Notes: generated by a model from the letters alone, not told the origin. 8,640 nt of DNA from Candidatus Zixiibacteriota bacterium (GCA_030619345.1 JAUXBO010000082.1:1-8640); one strand, 5' to 3'. Shown: positions 1 to 6,100, counted from the first letter of the stretch. Numbers and translations are program-made.

Positions 1-737
1 CGGTTGTCTCCGAAATCGACGGCATTGTTGAGTTTGGCAAGATTGTCAGATCTCAGCAACAGATCATTATTCAGGGTGACCAGGAGGAAGTAGGTGAATA
101 CCTCGTTCCTCACGGTAGGCATATGATGGTTCATGAAGGTGACCGTGTGCGAGCCGGAGATCGGCTGTGTGAGGGCGCTATCGATCCCCAGGACGTCCTT
201 GACATTCTTGGCGTCCAAGAGGCTCAGGCTTACCTGGTAAATGAGATACAGGAAGTCTACCGCCTACAGGGCGTGAAGATCAACGATAAGCACATCGAGA
301 CGATTGTACGCCAGATGATGCAGAAGGTTTTGATTGAGTCGGTCGGCGATACTAATTTCCTTGAAGGTGAGCGGGTTGACAAACTTCGGTTTGCCGATGA
401 AAACTCCCGCGTGATTGCCGAAGGTGGAGAGGCGGCAACTTCCAAGCCCCTTTTGTTGGGAATCACCAAGGCCTCGCTGTCGACTGACAGTTTCATCTCA
501 GCCGCATCATTCCAGGAGACGACAAAAGTCCTTACGGAGGCGGCGATTTCCGGCAAGATTGATTACTTGCTGGGACTTAAAGAGAACGTAATTATCGGCC
601 ACTTGATACCGGCCGGAACCGGAATTGAGAAATATAAGAGTATCGGCTTAGTTATCCCCGAAGAAGAAGAGGAGCTTTTGGAAGAAGACTCCGGCGAGGA
701 GACAGTTATGGCCGACATTTTTGATAAAAACTCTTGA
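1..737 (+). CDS. rpoC: DNA-directed RNA polymerase subunit beta', C-terminal part (5' truncated)
   Basis: This is the last 244 residues of the largest catalytic subunit of RNA polymerase. The frame is open from base 3, so the gene begins before the window and the catalytic NADFDGD motif is not visible. A sandwich-barrel-like segment with YLVPHGRHMMVHEGDRV comes first. It is followed by YLVNEIQEVYRLQGVKIND (bases 231-287), GITKASL, FISAASFQETT, GLKENVIIG and LIPAGTG, the ordered signature of the beta' C-terminal region (Rpb1 domain 5) that helps form the secondary-channel and clamp base and contacts omega. It ends in an acidic tail rich in Glu and a TGA at 735-737. An in-frame ATG at 123 is internal and is not a start, because homology runs well upstream of it. 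rpoC directly before rpsL is a very common bacterial arrangement. The identification is essentially certain; only the N-terminal part is missing. Confidence 0.98.
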   Translation, partial: VVSEIDGIVEFGKIVRSQQQIIIQGDQEEVGEYLVPHGRHMMVHEGDRVRAGDRLCEGAIDPQDVLDILGVQEAQAYLVNEIQEVYRLQGVKINDKHIETIVRQMMQKVLIESVGDTNFLEGERVDKLRFADENSRVIAEGGEAATSKPLLLGITKASLSTDSFISAASFQETTKVLTEAAISGKIDYLLGLKENVIIGHLIPAGTGIEKYKSIGLVIPEEEEELLEEDSGEETVMADIFDKNS

Positions 738-760
738 CTAATAGCGGATTAGATGTTAAT
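734..760 (+). promoter_or_regulatory. weak promoter-like pair before rpsL
   Basis: TTGACT (734-739, five of six matches to the sigma70-type -35 box) overlaps the rpoC stop codon. GTTAAT (755-760, four of six matches to -10) follows after 15 bases, which is short of the ideal 17. It would serve a str operon transcript beginning with rpsL. The -10 lies inside the hairpin at 744-764, so the two readings compete. This is a consensus match by eye only, and rpsL may simply be read from the rpoBC transcript. Confidence 0.22.
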
Positions 761-764
761 CTGC
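744..764 (+). terminator. short hairpin between rpoC and rpsL, possible weak terminator or processing site
   Basis: GCGGATTA (744-751) pairs with TAATCTGC (757-764) across a five-base loop, giving eight pairs of which one is G-T. A T5 run follows at 772-776, seven bases after the stem. The stem is AT-rich and the T run is short and displaced, so strong termination is unlikely. Partial attenuation between rpoBC and the str genes, or an RNA processing site, would fit equally well. Confidence 0.3.
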
Positions 765-798
765 GAATCTGTTTTTGAAATTTTGGAGCATTTGTAAC

Positions 799-811
799 AG
801 GAGTAGAATTG
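799..811 (+). promoter_or_regulatory. ribosome binding site and TTG start of rpsL
   Basis: AGGAG (799-803), a five-base spacer and TTG (809-811) decide the rpsL start. No ATG in frame yields the conserved S12 N-terminus: the first in-frame ATG codes for residue 24, inside the protein. Confidence 0.85.
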
Positions 812-1183
812 CCGACTATTAATCAGCTGGTACGCAAAGGCCGTAAGAGAATCATCGAAAAGACGAAAACTCCGGCCATGAACAGTTGCCCACAGAAAAG
901 GGGTGTCTGTACTCGTGTGTACACCTCAACACCTAAGAAGCCGAATTCGGCTCTTCGCAAGGTTGCCCGTGTCAGGCTGACCAATCAGATCGAAGTGACT
1001 GCCTATATACCTGGTGAAGGGCACAATCTGCAGGAGCACTCGATTGTAATGATTCGCGGTGGTCGTGTAAAGGATTTGCCCGGTGTGCGTTATCACATAA
1101 TCCGTGGGACTATGGATACGTCCGGTGTTGCTGATCGTAAGCGCAGTCGCTCCAAATACGGAACCAAAAGGCCTAAGAAGTAG
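809..1183 (+). CDS. rpsL: 30S ribosomal protein S12
   Basis: S12 sits at the decoding centre of the 30S subunit, where it helps monitor codon-anticodon pairing and is the classical streptomycin target. The 124-residue product has the usual length and the family blocks PTINQLVRKGR, CPQKRGVCTRVYT, TPKKPNSALRKVARVRLTN, GEGHNLQEHS and RGGRVKDLPGVRYH. K43 and K88 (K42 and K87 in E. coli numbering without Met) are both lysine, the wild-type streptomycin-sensitive state. D89, methylthiolated by RimO in some bacteria, is present. The start is TTG: it gives the exact family N-terminus MPTINQ, and AGGAG at 799-803 lies five bases upstream. It is the first gene of the str cluster, 71 bases after rpoC and 5 bases before rpsG. 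Identification is certain and the TTG start is very likely. Confidence 0.98.
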   Translation: MPTINQLVRKGRKRIIEKTKTPAMNSCPQKRGVCTRVYTSTPKKPNSALRKVARVRLTNQIEVTAYIPGEGHNLQEHSIVMIRGGRVKDLPGVRYHIIRGTMDTSGVADRKRSRSKYGTKRPKK

Positions 1184-1188
1184 ACGAT

Positions 1189-1659
1189 ATGTCAAGAAGA
1201 ATAAAAATATCCAAACGTGAAGTTGTCCCGGATCATCGCTTTAGCGACAAGCTGGTAACCCAGTTTGTTTCCTGTCTCATGAAGAACGGGAAGAGGTCGG
1301 TGGCGGAGACAATTCTTTATACCGCAATGGGTGACGTTGAAAAGAAATCCGGAGAACCCGGTCTCGATATGTTCCACAAGGCGGTCAGTAATGTTAAGCC
1401 GGTCTTGGAAGTACGTTCCCGTAGAGTTGGCGGCGCAACGTATCAGGTTCCGGTCGAAGTAAGAGCAGATCGCAGAACGGCGCTGGCGATCCGCTGGTTA
1501 ATATTATATGCATCCTCTCGGTCCGGCAATACCATGGCGGACAGGCTGTCGGCAGAATTTCTGGCGGCTACTAATAGCGAGGGTGGCGCCATTAAGAAAA
1601 AAGAGGACACTCACAAGATGGCCGAAGCCAACAAGGCTTTTGCTCATTTCCGGTGGTAG
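1189..1659 (+). CDS. rpsG: 30S ribosomal protein S7
   Basis: S7 is a primary 16S rRNA-binding protein that nucleates assembly of the 30S head and lines the E site near mRNA and tRNA. The 156-residue length is standard. Visible family signatures are an N-terminal basic segment, DHRFSDKLVTQFVSCLMKNG (residues 15-34), the RNA-binding beta-hairpin block EVRSRRVGGATYQVPVEV (74-91), and a C-terminal HKMAEANKAFAHFRW. ATG at 1189 is five bases after the rpsL stop. Only a loose AAGAAG (1175-1180) lies upstream, so translation is probably coupled to rpsL. In E. coli S7 represses its own operon by binding a long rpsL-rpsG intergenic RNA. A five-base gap cannot hold that structure, so any autoregulation here must act elsewhere. 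Identification is certain. Confidence 0.98.
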   Translation: MSRRIKISKREVVPDHRFSDKLVTQFVSCLMKNGKRSVAETILYTAMGDVEKKSGEPGLDMFHKAVSNVKPVLEVRSRRVGGATYQVPVEVRADRRTALAIRWLILYASSRSGNTMADRLSAEFLAATNSEGGAIKKKEDTHKMAEANKAFAHFRW

Positions 1660-1681
1660 GGTTCTCGAATAATATTTTTGG

Positions 1682-1695
1682 AGTTTAGATAAACT
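1682..1695. repeat. palindrome AGTTTA-GA-TAAACT
   Basis: Two six-base arms, AGTTTA (1682-1687) and TAAACT (1690-1695), are exact reverse complements separated by GA. Weak flanking G-T pairs could extend the stem. It lies 22 bases after the rpsG stop. It could be an operator-like site bound by a dimeric protein or a minor RNA hairpin. With AT-rich arms this short, chance is possible. Confidence 0.4.
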
Positions 1696-1764
1696 TTATG
1701 AATCTCGACTGAACGTCGATGAGTTGACATCTCTTGTTCTTTGTCTCTGCTGGCAAATAACTGG

Positions 1765-1806
1765 GTTGACGACTTATCAGGTTTGATGAGAATATAGTCG
1801 TCCAAC
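1765..1806 (+). promoter_or_regulatory. bulged stem-loop in the fusA upstream region
   Basis: GTTG (1765-1768) pairs with CAAC (1803-1806) and ACGACT (1769-1774) pairs with AGTCGT (1796-1801). This makes ten Watson-Crick pairs with one bulged C at 1802. The loop holds a nested ATCA/TGAT stem (1776-1779 with 1784-1787). An alternative, TGACG (1767-1771) with CGTCA (1809-1813), extendable by two G-T pairs and one G-C pair, excludes the first stem and ends five bases before the T6 run at 1822-1827. That resembles a weak attenuator. The left arm also carries the candidate -35 box, so the sequence may be a promoter rather than an RNA structure. Confidence 0.4.
1766..1793 (+). promoter_or_regulatory. 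promoter-like pair before fusA
   Basis: TTGACG (1766-1771, five of six matches to -35) is followed after 16 bases by GAGAAT (1788-1793, four of six matches to -10). Transcription from it would start near 1800 and give a fusA leader of about 40 bases. An exact TTGACA at 1724-1729 has no -10-like hexamer at the right distance. A tufA/fusA-internal promoter is common in other bacteria, but this one is judged by eye and is weak. Confidence 0.28.
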
Positions 1807-1842
1807 TACGTCAGTCAGGGATTTTTTGTGTCTTAGAGTACG

Positions 1843-3909
1843 ATGCTGGAAAAAGTAAGAAATATTGGAATTATGGCTCACATAGACGCCGGTAAAACGA
1901 CGACTACTGAGCGTATTCTGTTCTATACAGGCAAAAGTCACAGGATCGGTGAAGTCCATGACGGAGCCGCCACCATGGACTGGATGGAGCAGGAGAAGGA
2001 GCGAGGTATAACTATTACTTCGGCTGCCACTACCTGTGAGTGGAATGGGCATATTATCAATATTATTGACACGCCCGGCCATGTCGACTTTACGGTTGAA
2101 GTGGAGCGTTCGCTGCGTGTGCTTGATGGTGCCGTAGCGCTCTTTTGTGCTGTTGGCGGTGTTGAGCCGCAGTCAGAAACTGTTTGGCGTCAGGCCGACA
2201 AGTATCGTGTTCCTCGCATTGCCTATATAAATAAGATGGACCGAGTCGGGGCGGATTTTGCTCTAGCCCTGCAAACGATGAATGACCGTTTTGCCAGTAA
2301 TTGTGTTGCTATTACAATTCCTGCTGGCGAAGGTGAGATGTTCTCCGGCATTATTGACTTATTGTCTATGAAGTTCCGTGTCTTTCACGAGGATTCGCAT
2401 GGAACGACCTTTGACGATTTGCCCGTTCCTGATGATATGCTTGAGCTGGCCAATTCCTATCGTGAGAAGATGCTCGAGGCGGTGGCTGAATATGACGACC
2501 ACCTTCTCGATCAGTTCTTGCAGGAAAAAGAGTTGGACCTCAGTAGAGTTATGGCGGCGGTCCGCAAGGCCACGATAAATCTTGATATGGTGCCGGTACT
2601 TTGTGGCTCCTCGTTCAAGAATAAGGGTATTCAGAAGCTTCTTGATGCTATCATAGATTTTCTGCCGTCGCCGCTCGATATGGCTGCGGTGGAGGGGCGT
2701 GATGTTAACAAGCCGGACAAGGTGCTGGTGCGTAAGCCAGACATAAAAGAGCCATCCTCTGCTTTGGCCTTCAAAGTGGCCACCGATCCTTATGTCGGAA
2801 AGCTGACTTACATAAGAGTGTATTCCGGTCAGATTCAGGCCGGTTCATATGTGCTCAATACGGAATCTGGAATCAAAGAGCGCGTAGCTAGGATTTTAAG
2901 AATGCATTCCAATAAGCGCGAAGATATAAAAGTTGCCGAAGCTGGTGATATTGTAGCCGTAATTGGGCTTCGTAAGACAACTACCGGTGATACTCTTTGC
3001 GATGTTAAGCATCCTATCGTGCTGGAAAAGATGACATTCCCGGAACCAGTTGTTTCGGTGTCTATTGAACCAAAAACGCAGGTGGATCAGGACAAGCTGA
3101 CTGACGCTCTTATTAAGCTTGCCGAAGAAGACCCAACCTTTATCGTGCGGTACGATGATGATACCGGCCAGACGATTATCAGTGGCATGGGAGAGTTGCA
3201 TCTTGACATTCTCGTTGATCGGTTGAAGCGTGAATTTGGTGTCGGTGCTTCGGTTGGACGTCCTTCGGTGTCCTACAAAGAGGCCATTACGCGCGAAGTG
3301 GAAGCTGAGGGCAAATTTGTTCGTCAGAGCGGTGGCCGAGGGCAGTTTGGGCACGTTTACATCAGGATGCGCCCCACAACGGATGGCACCGAATTTCTGT
3401 TTGAAAATAAGATTATAGGTGGTACTATTCCACGTGAATATATTCCTTCTGTTGAGAAGGGGATCAAAGAGGCTATGGTCAACGGTATTTTGGCGGGTTT
3501 CCCCGTTACCGGAGTTCATGTCGAACTCTATGACGGAAAATTCCATGAGGTGGACTCAAACGAGATGGCCTTTAAGATTGCCGGATCAATGGCTTTTCAA
3601 AATGGAGCGCGGCGGGCCAGAGCTGTTTTGCTTGAGCCTATAATGGATGTGGAAGTAGTTGTGCCGGAGGCTTATGTCGGTTCGGTGGTAGGCGATCTTA
3701 ATACTCGGCGAGGGAAAATAAACGGTATGGTTCCTCGCGAGGATGTAACTGTGGTTTCGGTGACAGTCCCGCTTTCTGAGATGTTTGGGTATGCAAATAC
3801 TCTTCGTAATATCTCTCAGGGTCGAGCGGTGTTTTCGATGCAGTTTGCGAAGTACAGCCCCGTGCCCACAGAAGTGTCCAAGAAAATGTTAGAAAAAGTT
3901 AAGATATAA
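1843..3909 (+). CDS. fusA: translation elongation factor G
   Basis: EF-G is the GTPase that drives tRNA-mRNA translocation and, with ribosome recycling factor, splits post-termination ribosomes. The product has 688 residues, slightly shorter than E. coli (704). G-domain motifs are complete: G1 AHIDAGKT (12-19), G2 around RGITITSAAT (54-63), G3 DTPGH (76-80) with catalytic His80, G4 NKMD (130-133) and G5 CGSSF (254-258). Domains II and III follow, then domain IV begins around GGRGQFGHVYI, and domain V ends with the SEMFGYANTLRNISQGRA block. All fit the canonical housekeeping type rather than a specialised paralogue, as does its place between rpsG and tuf. ATG at 1843 gives the normal N-terminus MLEKVRNIGIMAHID. 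The only upstream Shine-Dalgarno-like stretch is a poor TAGAG (1834-1838), odd for such a highly expressed gene. Identification is certain. Confidence 0.98.
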   Translation: MLEKVRNIGIMAHIDAGKTTTTERILFYTGKSHRIGEVHDGAATMDWMEQEKERGITITSAATTCEWNGHIINIIDTPGHVDFTVEVERSLRVLDGAVALFCAVGGVEPQSETVWRQADKYRVPRIAYINKMDRVGADFALALQTMNDRFASNCVAITIPAGEGEMFSGIIDLLSMKFRVFHEDSHGTTFDDLPVPDDMLELANSYREKMLEAVAEYDDHLLDQFLQEKELDLSRVMAAVRKATINLDMVPVLCGSSFKNKGIQKLLDAIIDFLPSPLDMAAVEGRDVNKPDKVLVRKPDIKEPSSALAFKVATDPYVGKLTYIRVYSGQIQAGSYVLNTESGIKERVARILRMHSNKREDIKVAEAGDIVAVIGLRKTTTGDTLCDVKHPIVLEKMTFPEPVVSVSIEPKTQVDQDKLTDALIKLAEEDPTFIVRYDDDTGQTIISGMGELHLDILVDRLKREFGVGASVGRPSVSYKEAITREVEAEGKFVRQSGGRGQFGHVYIRMRPTTDGTEFLFENKIIGGTIPREYIPSVEKGIKEAMVNGILAGFPVTGVHVELYDGKFHEVDSNEMAFKIAGSMAFQNGARRARAVLLEPIMDVEVVVPEAYVGSVVGDLNTRRGKINGMVPREDVTVVSVTVPLSEMFGYANTLRNISQGRAVFSMQFAKYSPVPTEVSKKMLEKVKI

Positions 3910-3910
3910 C

Positions 3911-3930
3911 GGAGGAGTCCTTACGCTATG
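3911..3930 (+). promoter_or_regulatory. strong ribosome binding site of tuf
   Basis: GGAGGAG (3911-3917) lies two bases after the fusA stop and ten bases before the tuf ATG (3928-3930). It is the best Shine-Dalgarno match in the window, in keeping with the very high output needed for EF-Tu. Confidence 0.8.
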
Positions 3931-5136
3931 GCTAAGGAGAAATTTGAACGGACGAAGCCCCATGTAAACGTGGGGACAATAGGTCACGTTGATCATGGCA
4001 AGACGACGTTGACGGCTGCGATGACGATGTATTTGTCCCGCAAGGGTGGTACCTCGGTACGTTCATTTGATTCGATTGATAACGCCCCTGAAGAGCGCGA
4101 GCGCGGCATCACGATTGCTACAGCTCACGTCGAGTATGAGACGGACGCTCGTCACTATGCTCATGTAGATTGTCCTGGTCACGCCGACTATGTCAAGAAC
4201 ATGATCACTGGTGCGGCCCAGATGGACGGTGCCGTTTTGGTGGTTTCCGCCGCCGATGGTCCGATGCCCCAGACTCGTGAGCATATTCTTCTTGCTCGTC
4301 AGGTGGGCGTTCCATTTATTGTGGTCTACATGAACAAGGTAGATCAGGTTGATGATCCTGAACTTCTGGATTTAGTTGAACTTGAGGTTCGTGATCTTCT
4401 TGCTTCATATGATTTTCCGGGCGATGACATTCCGGTAATCCGTGGTTCAGCATTGCAGGCCATGACAGCTGGTTCACAGGATGATTTTTCTATAGATGAC
4501 CCGGCATTTGTGTCGATCCAGGAATTATTGAATGCTCTTGACACCTATATTCCTGAGCCGAAGCGTGAGATGGACAAGCCGTTTTTGATGCCTTGCGAAG
4601 ACGTATTTTCGATAACAGGTCGTGGAACAGTAGCGACTGGTCGTGTTGAGCGCGGTGTCATCAAGCAGGGTGAAGAGCTTGAGATCGTCGGTATCAAAGA
4701 GACTCGTAAGACGGTTTGCACCGGCGTGGAGATGTTCCGCAAGTTGTTGGATCGTGCCGAAGCAGGTGATAACGTAGGTCTTCTTCTTCGCGGCGTCGAT
4801 AAGGATGCGATAGAGCGTGGCATGGTATTGGCCAAACCAGGTTCGATCACTCCTCATACAAAATTCAAAGCAGAAGTATACATTTTGACCAAGGAAGAGG
4901 GCGGCCGTCATACGCCATTCTTCACTGGTTATCGTCCGCAGTTTTATTTTCGGACGACGGATGTGACTGGTATAGCGCATCTTCCTGAAGGTGTCGAGAT
5001 GATAATGCCCGGTGATAACATAACGATGGACGTGGAGTTAATCACTCCGATCGCGATGGAGAAAGAACTTCGGTTTGCCATCCGCGAAGGTGGCCGAACG
5101 GTCGGCGCCGGCGTTATCGCGGAAGTTAAGGAATAA
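3928..5136 (+). CDS. tuf: translation elongation factor Tu
   Basis: EF-Tu is the GTPase that delivers aminoacyl-tRNA to the ribosomal A site. G1 GHVDHGKT is at 19-26, the switch I region with IDNAPEERERGITI at 50-63, G3 DCPGH at 81-85 with catalytic His85, G4 NKVD at 136-139 and G5 SAL at 174-176. Domain II carries VFSITGRGTVATGRVERG, and domain III carries GGRHTPFF, YRPQFYFRTTDVTG and FAIREGGRTVGAG. The length of 402 residues exceeds the 394 of E. coli. The extra eight residues fall between SAL (G5) and YIPEP, in the stretch around GSQDDFSIDDPAF, roughly where Thermus EF-Tu also has an insertion. It lies 18 bases after fusA and 19 before rpsJ. A second tuf copy elsewhere is possible but cannot be judged here. 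Identification is certain. Confidence 0.98.
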   Translation: MAKEKFERTKPHVNVGTIGHVDHGKTTLTAAMTMYLSRKGGTSVRSFDSIDNAPEERERGITIATAHVEYETDARHYAHVDCPGHADYVKNMITGAAQMDGAVLVVSAADGPMPQTREHILLARQVGVPFIVVYMNKVDQVDDPELLDLVELEVRDLLASYDFPGDDIPVIRGSALQAMTAGSQDDFSIDDPAFVSIQELLNALDTYIPEPKREMDKPFLMPCEDVFSITGRGTVATGRVERGVIKQGEELEIVGIKETRKTVCTGVEMFRKLLDRAEAGDNVGLLLRGVDKDAIERGMVLAKPGSITPHTKFKAEVYILTKEEGGRHTPFFTGYRPQFYFRTTDVTGIAHLPEGVEMIMPGDNITMDVELITPIAMEKELRFAIREGGRTVGAGVIAEVKE

Positions 5137-5155
5137 AGGAACGGTATAGCTCGTT

Positions 5156-5464
5156 ATGAACGTTCAGAAAATAAGAATTAGATTGAAGGCGTATGATCAT
5201 TACGCTCTGGATAAATCCACGAAAGAGATAGCTCGCACGGTTATTCGTACTGGCGCTCGTATCGTGGGGCCGGTTCCTCTCCCGACCAAACGAACGGTGT
5301 ACACTGTTCTTCGCTCACCGCATGTTGACAAGAAGTCGCGTGAGCAGTTTGAGACGAGAGTGCACAAGCGGTTGATTGATATTTTTGACTCAACTCCTCA
5401 GACGGTGGATGCGCTTATGAAGCTCGACCTCCCGGCCGGAGTTGATGTAGAGATTAAGACCTGA
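5156..5464 (+). CDS. rpsJ: 30S ribosomal protein S10 (NusE)
   Basis: S10 is a 30S head protein. As NusE it also pairs with NusB in antitermination and links RNA polymerase to the ribosome through NusG. The 102-residue product is of standard length. It carries the blocks QKIRIRLKAYDH, LDKSTKEIARTVIRTGA, GPVPLPTKRTVYTVLRSPH and KKSREQFETRVHKRLIDI, and ends near LPAGVDVEIKT. The ATG at 5156 is the only usable start, because an in-frame TAG lies at 5147-5149. The best Shine-Dalgarno match, AAAGGA (5135-5140), overlaps the tuf stop and is about 15 bases away, which is long. In E. coli the S10 operon starts here with a structured leader bound by L4. With only 19 bases after tuf there is no room for one. 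Identification is certain. Confidence 0.98.
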   Translation: MNVQKIRIRLKAYDHYALDKSTKEIARTVIRTGARIVGPVPLPTKRTVYTVLRSPHVDKKSREQFETRVHKRLIDIFDSTPQTVDALMKLDLPAGVDVEIKT

Positions 5465-5476
5465 TAAGGTAGGACA

Positions 5477-6100
5477 ATGAAAGAAATACTGGGCAAAAAA
5501 CTCGGAATGACGCGCATCTTCTCCCCTGACGGAGAAGCAATGCCCTGTACGGTCATTCAGGCTGGTCCCTGTCCCGTGATAGCCAAGCGCACGACTGATG
5601 AGCACGGATACGAAGCTGTGCAGGTGGGTTTTGGTGAGCGCAAGAAGATCAGGACCAATAAGCCGATGGTAGGACATTTTTCAAAATCGGGCGTCGCGCC
5701 CACTCAATATCTTCGCGAGATTAAGTTCGAGGGAGAGGTTGAGGTTGGCGACACTCTGACAGTCGATCTGTTTCATGAAGGTGAACGTGTTGATGTGACC
5801 GGTATTTCCCGCGGACTGGGTTTTTCTGGTACCATGAAACGTCACCATTTTGCTGGTGGTCAGGCTACTCATGGACAGTCAGATCGAGCGCGAGCCCCCG
5901 GTTCGATCGGTCAGTCTTCGTCCCCTTCGCGAGTGTTCAAGGGTATGCGTATGTCGGGTCGCATGGGAAAAGACAAAGTTACCATTCTCAATCTTGAGAT
6001 TGTAAAAATCATAGAAGATGAGAACCTGATGCTGGTCAAAGGCTCTGTGCCGGGCTTTAGAGGCTCACTTGTAAAAGTGCGCAGAACCAATCGGAAATAG
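5477..6100 (+). CDS. rplC: 50S ribosomal protein L3
   Basis: L3 binds 23S rRNA early in assembly and sends a long extension to the peptidyl transferase centre. The 207 residues match the usual length. They show the N-terminal block LGKKLGMTRIFSPDG (5-19), the linker KPMVGHFSKSGV, the SRGLGFSGTMKRHHFAGG block (111-128), THGQSDRARAPGSIGQ (131-146) and the loop block PSRVFKGMRMSGRMG (150-164). The glutamine that PrmB methylates in E. coli (Q150) aligns with Ser148 here, in a GQSSSP context, so that modification is probably absent. Many bacteria have a small residue at this place. The ATG at 5477 has TAAGG (5465-5469) seven bases upstream, and the gene follows rpsJ by 12 bases. Identification is certain. 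Confidence 0.98.
   Translation: MKEILGKKLGMTRIFSPDGEAMPCTVIQAGPCPVIAKRTTDEHGYEAVQVGFGERKKIRTNKPMVGHFSKSGVAPTQYLREIKFEGEVEVGDTLTVDLFHEGERVDVTGISRGLGFSGTMKRHHFAGGQATHGQSDRARAPGSIGQSSSPSRVFKGMRMSGRMGKDKVTILNLEIVKIIEDENLMLVKGSVPGFRGSLVKVRRTNRK

Larger units (their letters stand above)
1660..1842 (+). other. structured intergenic region upstream of fusA
   Basis: This 183-base non-coding stretch is by far the longest gap in the window. It holds a near-perfect palindrome (1682-1695), a small TCGAC/GTCGA hairpin (1705-1719), two TTGAC motifs (1724-1728 and 1766-1770), a bulged ten-pair stem-loop (1765-1806), a GTCAGTCAG repeat and a T6 run (1822-1827) ending 15 bases before the fusA ATG. I see no tRNA, no convincing coding capacity and no strong intrinsic terminator for rpsG. 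A four-codon ORF, MNLD (1698-1712), has GGAG at 1680-1683 but too long a spacer to be convincing. The likeliest reading is a separate promoter and/or leader for fusA-tuf and the downstream ribosomal protein genes. Confidence 0.6.

Noticed and set aside
123..737. rpoC tail as a separate protein starting at ATG 123
   Set aside because: The same frame is open back to base 3 and encodes beta' sequence upstream of the ATG, so this is a window-edge truncation of rpoC and not a split gene.
1698..1712. Four-codon leader ORF (MNLD) before fusA
   Set aside because: GGAG at 1680-1683 is 14 bases from the ATG and the peptide has no attenuation-type codon run. It is too short to support as a gene.
1724..1729. 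Exact TTGACA hexamer as the fusA -35 box
   Set aside because: No hexamer resembling TATAAT lies 15-19 bases downstream, so it cannot be called a promoter alone.
2896..3546. Minus-strand open frame of 216 codons opposite fusA
   Set aside because: It lies wholly inside the fusA coding sequence, its translation shows no recognisable family, and the + strand frame matches EF-G throughout. It is an antisense shadow.
4525..4980. Minus-strand open frame of 151 codons opposite tuf
   Set aside because: It is fully contained in tuf, and its low-complexity translation reflects the codon pattern of EF-Tu read backwards.
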